A stretch of 64,000 nt of DNA from Gammaproteobacteria bacterium. Lineage in GTDB: Bacteria; Pseudomonadota; Gammaproteobacteria; Steroidobacterales; Steroidobacteraceae. The DNA lies in NCBI GenBank assembly GCA_028293765.1, contig JAQGOG010000093.1, forward strand, positions 34,197 through 98,196, written 5' to 3'. The notes under the pieces were generated by a model that made no database searches, was not told the origin of the DNA, and was given only the letters and a program-made list of their open reading frames with translations. Of the stretch, positions 59,695 through 64,000 are shown in pieces (the first letter of the stretch is position 1; every line of letters starts with the position of its first letter). The position numbers and the translations under genes are program-made.

Positions 59695-60915
59695 TTAGTC
59701 AATCGGCAGAGGACCGGGGAGTAACAAGGTCGTCGTGAATCCCGGCACGGGCGGGGTCATCCAACGACGAGCTCGCCCGCGACCGAACGACTGCACCTTG
59801 CCTGCCGCCGCAAGCGAGTCGAGCGCCCGCTGCACGGTGCGCTGGCTCGTTCCAAGCGCAAGCGCAAGGGCCGAGCTCGACCACGATTCACCGTCCGCGA
59901 GGAAGGCGAGCACCGCCGCATGCTCCTCTTCGACGGGCCGCGCCAGCACGACTACCTCGCGTGCGCGGCGCGGCACCAGCGCAAACCCTCTCTTCGTCGC
60001 GCTCACGCCGGCCAAAGTCCGAAGCACCGTGCGAAGCCGCCCGACTTCGACTCGCAACCGCGCGCGATGCGATTCATCGGCAAGCTTCGCTCGGAATGCC
60101 CGCGCGACGAGCGTGTCCCTCGGTACGTCTCCGGGCCACGCTTCGCCCAGCGCGCGTGCGAGCGCGAACAACACCGGACGTTTTGCGAGCGAGACCACCT
60201 CGCTTTCGTGACGCACGACGTGACGGCAAGCGTCGATCACGAATGATTTCGACGCCAGCAACGCTTCGACCTCCTCGAGCAGGAGGAGCCGCTCTTCCCC
60301 ACTCGCAATCAGGCGCGCGGCGGGCGTGTTCAGGACGAGGAGTGCGCTTTCGACCTCCGCCGTCAGCGCAGGGATACGTGCGTTACGCGCTGCGCGCTCG
60401 GCCCGGGCGAGCGCCGCGCGCGCCGCCTTCGTCCGGATGCGCCGTATAGCGATCCCCGCGACCACCAGCTCGTGAGCGGTCCTCAACGCGGGAGGGAAAG
60501 GCGCGGGGTCTAGCTCGGCGAGCCTACGCTCGGCCTCGTCGAGGCGCCCGATCAGGACGAGGCGCCGGACCTCGAGATACCGGGCGTGCGCGGCGTTTGC
60601 CCGGTCGCCGTGCTCTTCGAGTGTTGCCCGCGCCGCATCGAGAGCCTTCGCACGCCAACCCAAGTCGCGGGAGGCTAGCGCGATCTCGGCCTCGGCGACG
60701 ACGCACCTCGCACCGGCCACGGCCTCTTTCGGACCGAAGGCACGGGCGGCACTCCGCAGGAGAGCTTTGGCCCGACCCAGATCGCCGAGCTGCGCCATCG
60801 CGATGCCTCGAAGCGCTAGAGCCGGCGCGTCGTCGCGCAGGGCGACCCGCTTCAATGCGCCCAGGGGATCACCTGCCGCGAGGGCACGCCCCGCGGCTGT
60901 GATCAATGAGTCCAT
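59695..60915 (-). CDS. Helical-repeat protein with C-terminal winged helix-turn-helix
   Basis: The 406-residue protein is Ala/Arg/Leu-rich, with a TPR-like helical N-terminal part (about 1-230) and a C-terminal DNA-binding part: an OmpR/BTAD-like segment (SHRARLRVEVGRLRTVLRTL, then TKRGFALVPR) followed by a second winged helix (ALALALGTSQRTVQRALDSL). I do not recognise a named family. Its amino acid make-up is more Ala/Arg-rich than its neighbours, which hints at transfer from a higher-GC donor. It shares a divergent promoter with the DUF899 gene and a short operon with the propeller gene. Confidence 0.7.
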   Translation of the reverse strand: MDSLITAAGRALAAGDPLGALKRVALRDDAPALALRGIAMAQLGDLGRAKALLRSAARAFGPKEAVAGARCVVAEAEIALASRDLGWRAKALDAARATLEEHGDRANAAHARYLEVRRLVLIGRLDEAERRLAELDPAPFPPALRTAHELVVAGIAIRRIRTKAARAALARAERAARNARIPALTAEVESALLVLNTPAARLIASGEERLLLLEEVEALLASKSFVIDACRHVVRHESEVVSLAKRPVLFALARALGEAWPGDVPRDTLVARAFRAKLADESHRARLRVEVGRLRTVLRTLAGVSATKRGFALVPRRAREVVVLARPVEEEHAAVLAFLADGESWSSSALALALGTSQRTVQRALDSLAAAGKVQSFGRGRARRWMTPPVPGFTTTLLLPGPLPID

Positions 60916-60980
60916 TGGAATCCCGTCACACTTGTCACTCTCATCGGTCGAGACACGGCGCTTAATCTATCCCAAGACGA

Positions 60981-60996
60981 ACGACCATCGGGTCGT
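60981..60996. promoter_or_regulatory. Palindrome ACGACC-N4-GGTCGT between regulator and DUF899 genes
   Basis: ACGACC (60981-60986) and GGTCGT (60991-60996), spacer ATCG, form a perfect inverted repeat 25 bp before the DUF899 start and 65 bp before the divergent regulator start. It has the same half-sites and spacing as 52435-52450. It is a candidate operator of the adjacent winged-helix protein. Confidence 0.5.
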
Positions 60997-61021
60997 CTCG
61001 AGACACCTGAGGAGATAGACG

Positions 61022-61807
61022 ATGACGAAGCACATGACCGGGACACGTAAAGAGTGGCTCGCCGCCCGACTCGAGCTGCTCGAGGCGGAGAAGGAGCTCA
61101 CACGGCGCAGCGACGAGCTGGCGCGGCGGCGCCAGGAGCTGCCGTGGGTTGGGATCGACAAGGAGTATCGATTCGAGTCCGACGCGGGGAGCGTCTCGCT
61201 GGCAGACCTCTTCCGGGGGCGCTCGCAGCTCCTCGTCTATCACTTCATGTTCGGGCCCGACTACAAGGCGGGGTGTCCGTCCTGCTCGGCGATCGCGGAC
61301 GGGTTCGACGGCTTCGTCGTTCACCTGGCGAACCACGACGTCACGCTTTCGGCGGTGTCGCGGGCGCCTCTCGCGAAGCTGCAGGCATACAAGCAGCGGA
61401 TGGGCTGGAGCTTCCCCTGGGCGTCCTCGGTCGGCGGGGACTTCAACTTCGACTTCAACGTCTCGCTCACCGAGAAGCAACAGCGCGAGGGGACCGTCGA
61501 ATACAACTACCGGCGCGAGCCGGCGTGGGCGGTAGACGGGATCGGGGAATCACTGACGAAACGCGGCGAGGGGCCTGTCGCCGAGCACGCGGCCATGACC
61601 GGTACTGACGTGGCGACGTATACGCGCGAAAGGCCGGGCGTGAGCGCGTTCGTGCTCGAGGACGGCGTCGTCTATCACGCTTATTCCACGTATGCGCGCG
61701 GACTGGACGGCCTCTGGGGCATGTATCAGTGGCTCGACCGCGCACCCAAGGGGCGCAACGAGACGGGCACTTGGTGGCGCCGCCACGACGAGTACAACAA
61801 GGGCTGA
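61022..61807 (+). CDS. DUF899 thioredoxin-fold protein
   Basis: The 261-residue protein fits DUF899: a start with TRKEWLAARLELLEAEKELT and RRRQELPWVGIDKEYRF, then FMFGPDYKAGCPSCSAIADG with a CxxC pair (Cys-Pro-Ser-Cys) on a thioredoxin-like fold, and a C-terminal YHAYSTYARGLDGLWGMYQW segment. The family has no proven reaction; a peroxiredoxin-like or disulfide role is plausible from the CPSC motif. It is divergent from the winged-helix regulator gene, which likely controls it. DUF2182 follows after 52 bp. Confidence 0.88.
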   Translation: MTKHMTGTRKEWLAARLELLEAEKELTRRSDELARRRQELPWVGIDKEYRFESDAGSVSLADLFRGRSQLLVYHFMFGPDYKAGCPSCSAIADGFDGFVVHLANHDVTLSAVSRAPLAKLQAYKQRMGWSFPWASSVGGDFNFDFNVSLTEKQQREGTVEYNYRREPAWAVDGIGESLTKRGEGPVAEHAAMTGTDVATYTRERPGVSAFVLEDGVVYHAYSTYARGLDGLWGMYQWLDRAPKGRNETGTWWRRHDEYNKG

Positions 61808-61859
61808 GCGACGTCGCGGTTGTCGTGGCGCAATTGCGGGACTGGAGATCTCAAGACGT

Positions 61860-62651
61860 ATGGCTTCCGAGCGAGCTTCCCAGCAAGCGTTTTTTGGCGT
61901 CTCAGCGCTGCTCTTCGCCGCCACCGCGACCCTGACGACCGTCTGGTGCGCGTCCATGTCGGTGATGGGCGAGATGCGGATGCCCGGCGACTGGACGATG
62001 TCCATGGCGTGGATGCGGATGCCGGGGCAGACGTGGCCCGGCGCCGCTGCGTCGTTTCTCGGCATGTGGGTCGTGATGATGGTAGCGATGATGCTGCCAT
62101 CGTTGGTGCCAATGCTATGGCGCTACCGCCAAGCCGTCGGCCGGACAGGCGAAACGCGCCTCGGTCGGCTGACCGCGCTCGTGGGCGCGGGGTACTTCGT
62201 CGTGTGGACCGTGTTCGGAATGGCCGTCTTCCTGTTGGGCGTCGCGCTGGCGGCGGTCGAGATGCAGCAGCCGGCGCTGGCGCGCGCCGTTCTGATCGCG
62301 ATCGGTGTGGTCGTCCTAATCGCCGGCGCGCTCCAGTTCACAGCGTGGAAGGCACATCACCTTGCCTGCTGTCGTGAGGCGCCCGGGCGCGGCCGTACGC
62401 TGCCGGGCGACGCCGGCACGGCTTGGCAACACGGCCTGCGCCTCGGCCTCCACTGCATCCACTGCTGTTTCGGTCTGATGGCGATCCTCCTGGTCATCGG
62501 GGTCATGGACCTTCGCGCGATGGCTGTCGTGACGGCAGCCATCACAGTCGAACGTCTCGCACCGGCCGGTGAGCGCGTCGCGCGGGCCATCGGGGCCGTT
62601 GTCGTCGGGGGAGGGTTGTTTCTGATCGCGCGAGCAGCCGGGCTCGGATGA
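61860..62651 (+). CDS. DUF2182 integral membrane protein
   Basis: The 263-residue protein has five or more hydrophobic segments and the DUF2182 motifs MVAMMLPSLVPMLWRYR (about 72-88), and paired Cys/His patches in AHHLACCRE and HCIHCCFGLM. These patches suggest metal binding. DUF2182 proteins are often paired with DUF1326 proteins; none is seen here. The ATG at 61860 follows GGAGAT by 12 bases. It may belong to one transcript with DUF899. Confidence 0.82.
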   Translation: MASERASQQAFFGVSALLFAATATLTTVWCASMSVMGEMRMPGDWTMSMAWMRMPGQTWPGAAASFLGMWVVMMVAMMLPSLVPMLWRYRQAVGRTGETRLGRLTALVGAGYFVVWTVFGMAVFLLGVALAAVEMQQPALARAVLIAIGVVVLIAGALQFTAWKAHHLACCREAPGRGRTLPGDAGTAWQHGLRLGLHCIHCCFGLMAILLVIGVMDLRAMAVVTAAITVERLAPAGERVARAIGAVVVGGGLFLIARAAGLG

Positions 62652-62798
62652 CGCATGCGCATCGCAAACACTCGCAAAAACGTCTTCTCGATATGGCGTC
62701 CAACGAACACTTGCGTCCGTGCCGCCCGCTTTCTTGTCGCACGATGCGACAGAAACCATCTGCGCTGGCATTCGAATGAAAAGCGCTAGACTCGCATT

Positions 62799-64000
62799 AT
62801 GGATATTCGCGATCGCTCTCCCTCCATGGCGCTGGGCTCCGCCGCCATCGTTGTCGCTCTCATCGGCGTCATTGCGCTATCTGGATGTGTGACCCCACCC
62901 CGACGTACGCCGCCCTCGAAGCCCGCAGCACCGATATCTCTCTACGAGCGCGGGCGCTGGTCGGAGCTTCCAGGCTGGAACGCCGACAAGCCGCAGGAGG
63001 CGTGGCCGGCTTTTCTCGAAAGCTGTCGGGCGCTGCGCTTTCGCACCGAGTGGACGACGGTCTGTACGGCTGCACAGGCCGTGGCGGGCGACTCTGCCGC
63101 CAGCGTCCGCAGCTATTTCGAGCAGAACTTCGAGCCCTATAAGATCGTGAAAATCACGGGGTCGATCCGTGAAGACACGGGCCTCGTCACGGGCTATTTC
63201 GAACCGCTCCTGCGAGGAGCGCGCGCGGCGTCGGCGACATTCATGGCGCCCCTGTATTCGCCGCCGCCCGATCTGCTCACCGTGGATCTGGTGTCGCTCT
63301 TTCCCGAGCTCAAGGGCAAGCGGGTTCGCGGCCGGCTCGTCGGCAACAAGGTGGTGCCGTACTACACGCGGGCGGAACTGCCCACGGACCCCGTCCTTCA
63401 CGGCAACGAAATCGTCTGGGTGGATAGTGCGCTCGACGCTCTGCTGCTCGAAGTGCAAGGATCAGGACGCGTGCAACTGCCTGAGGGCCAGGTCATTCGC
63501 CTGCAATACGCGGATCAGAACGGGCAGCCTTATCATTCCATCGGGCGTTACCTCGTGGCTCAGGGCGCCTTGACGGTGGATGAGGCAACGATGCCCGGCA
63601 TTCGCGCCTGGCTCGTGGCGCATCCTGACCGTTTGCAGGAAGTGCTGAACGCCAATCCCAGTGTTGTGTTCTTCACTGAAGCGCCGCTCGGGGATCCCAA
63701 CCTGGGCCCCAAAGGGGCCCAGGGCATTCCGCTCACCGCCGGCAGATCCGTTGCCGTCGATCCTAACTTCGTGCCGCTGGGCACCCCGTTGTTTCTTGCT
63801 ACGACGCAACCTGCGTCCGATCTGCCTCTACAGCGACTGGTCGTCGCGCAAGACACGGGTGGTGCGATCAGCGGGGCGCCGCGCGCCGATTTCTTTTGGG
63901 GCGGCGGCCCGCAGGCAGCGGAGGCGGCGGGCAAGATGCGGCAGCAGGGGAGCTTGTGGCTGCTCTGGCCGAGGAATACGCCGCTCCCGGCGAGCAGCCC
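62799..64000 (+). CDS. mltA: Membrane-bound lytic murein transglycosylase A (3' end beyond the window)
   Basis: Four hundred codons run from ATG 62799 to the window edge without a stop. The protein starts with a lipoprotein signal (hydrophobic IVVALIGVIALSGC, lipobox Cys at about 29), so it is anchored in the outer membrane. The MltA barrel follows (GLVTGYFEPLLRGAR, then ALLLEVQGSGRVQLPEG) and the 3D domain with the catalytic Asp in VVAQDTGGAISGAPRADFFW. It cleaves glycan strands and makes 1,6-anhydromuropeptides. Only the last few residues are probably missing. Confidence 0.93.
   Translation, partial: MDIRDRSPSMALGSAAIVVALIGVIALSGCVTPPRRTPPSKPAAPISLYERGRWSELPGWNADKPQEAWPAFLESCRALRFRTEWTTVCTAAQAVAGDSAASVRSYFEQNFEPYKIVKITGSIREDTGLVTGYFEPLLRGARAASATFMAPLYSPPPDLLTVDLVSLFPELKGKRVRGRLVGNKVVPYYTRAELPTDPVLHGNEIVWVDSALDALLLEVQGSGRVQLPEGQVIRLQYADQNGQPYHSIGRYLVAQGALTVDEATMPGIRAWLVAHPDRLQEVLNANPSVVFFTEAPLGDPNLGPKGAQGIPLTAGRSVAVDPNFVPLGTPLFLATTQPASDLPLQRLVVAQDTGGAISGAPRADFFWGGGPQAAEAAGKMRQQGSLWLLWPRNTPLPASS

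Noticed and set aside
59035..62651. The propeller/DUF899/DUF2182 module as a prophage or integrative element
   Set aside because: No integrase, transposase, tRNA junction or flanking repeats are visible.

Overview
The window reads as chromosomal DNA of a GC-rich gammaproteobacterium. The clearest evidence is the conserved run queG(divergent)-nnrD-tsaE-amiC-mutL-miaA-hfq-hflX-hflK-hflC-DUF2065-purA, together with pcnB-folK-deoxynucleoside kinase-panC. The wealth of Rieske, Old-Yellow-Enzyme, CoA-transferase, amidase and amidohydrolase genes around this core resembles Steroidobacteraceae/Nevskiales-type genomes. That placement is inference from gene content, since no rRNA or other marker is available.

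Layout. 1-9.4 kb is accessory: a gph-type phosphatase cut by the window edge, an Old Yellow Enzyme, a MaoC hydratase, a translationally coupled 2-oxoglutarate oxygenase/HD oxygenase pair that looks like TmpA/TmpB (phosphonocholine to glycine betaine), a secreted retropepsin-like protein, a SRPBCC protein, a NarL-type two-component pair, an EthD protein and a YflT-like glycine-zipper protein. Between them lie decayed aldo/keto reductase and glutathione S-transferase genes. 9.4-15.3 kb holds a secreted amidohydrolase, a DUF1993 protein, a RIO kinase, an autotransporter-barrel protein, pyrD and tRNA-Glu(CTC) with a clear promoter. 15.4-32 kb is the housekeeping block: RNA polyadenylation, folate and pantothenate synthesis, deoxynucleoside salvage, tRNA modification, cell-wall hydrolysis, mismatch repair, Hfq/HflX/HflKC and purine synthesis.

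32-44 kb is accessory again: an HxlR regulator facing the stump of an azoreductase, a GT39 membrane protein, a Ste24-type protease, an operon of D-threonine-aldolase-like enzyme, amidase and CoA transferase, a secreted protein with an internal duplication, and a tightly coupled dihaem cytochrome c-PpiC-HupE operon. 43.7-52.4 kb is a one-direction cluster: class V aminotransferase-fold enzyme, trimethylamine-dehydrogenase-like flavoprotein, GbcA-like Rieske oxygenase, MFS transporter, TPR-sulfotransferase and BetI-like TetR regulator. It looks like a methylated-amine or betaine catabolic cluster. 52.5-58.1 kb carries a secreted M14 peptidase, a dehalogenase-like alpha/beta hydrolase and a secreted DUF885 protein. 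58.2-64 kb has an orphan LuxR protein with a degenerate receiver, a small possibly acquired module (beta-propeller, winged-helix regulator, DUF899, DUF2182), and the start of mltA, which runs off the window.

Two themes stand out. First, a phosphonocholine-to-glycine-betaine step near the left end could feed the Rieske/TMADH-like demethylation cluster 40 kb away. Second, the accessory segments hold at least six decayed gene fragments (aldo/keto reductase, GST, hydroxyisobutyrate-dehydrogenase-like, DUF2157/4401-like, azoR, a CoA-transferase 3' end), a sign of frequent gene loss between intact genes. Candidate cis elements include a palindrome ACGACC-N4-GGTCGT found in two separate divergent promoters and a DnaA-box-like inverted repeat at 7.7 kb.
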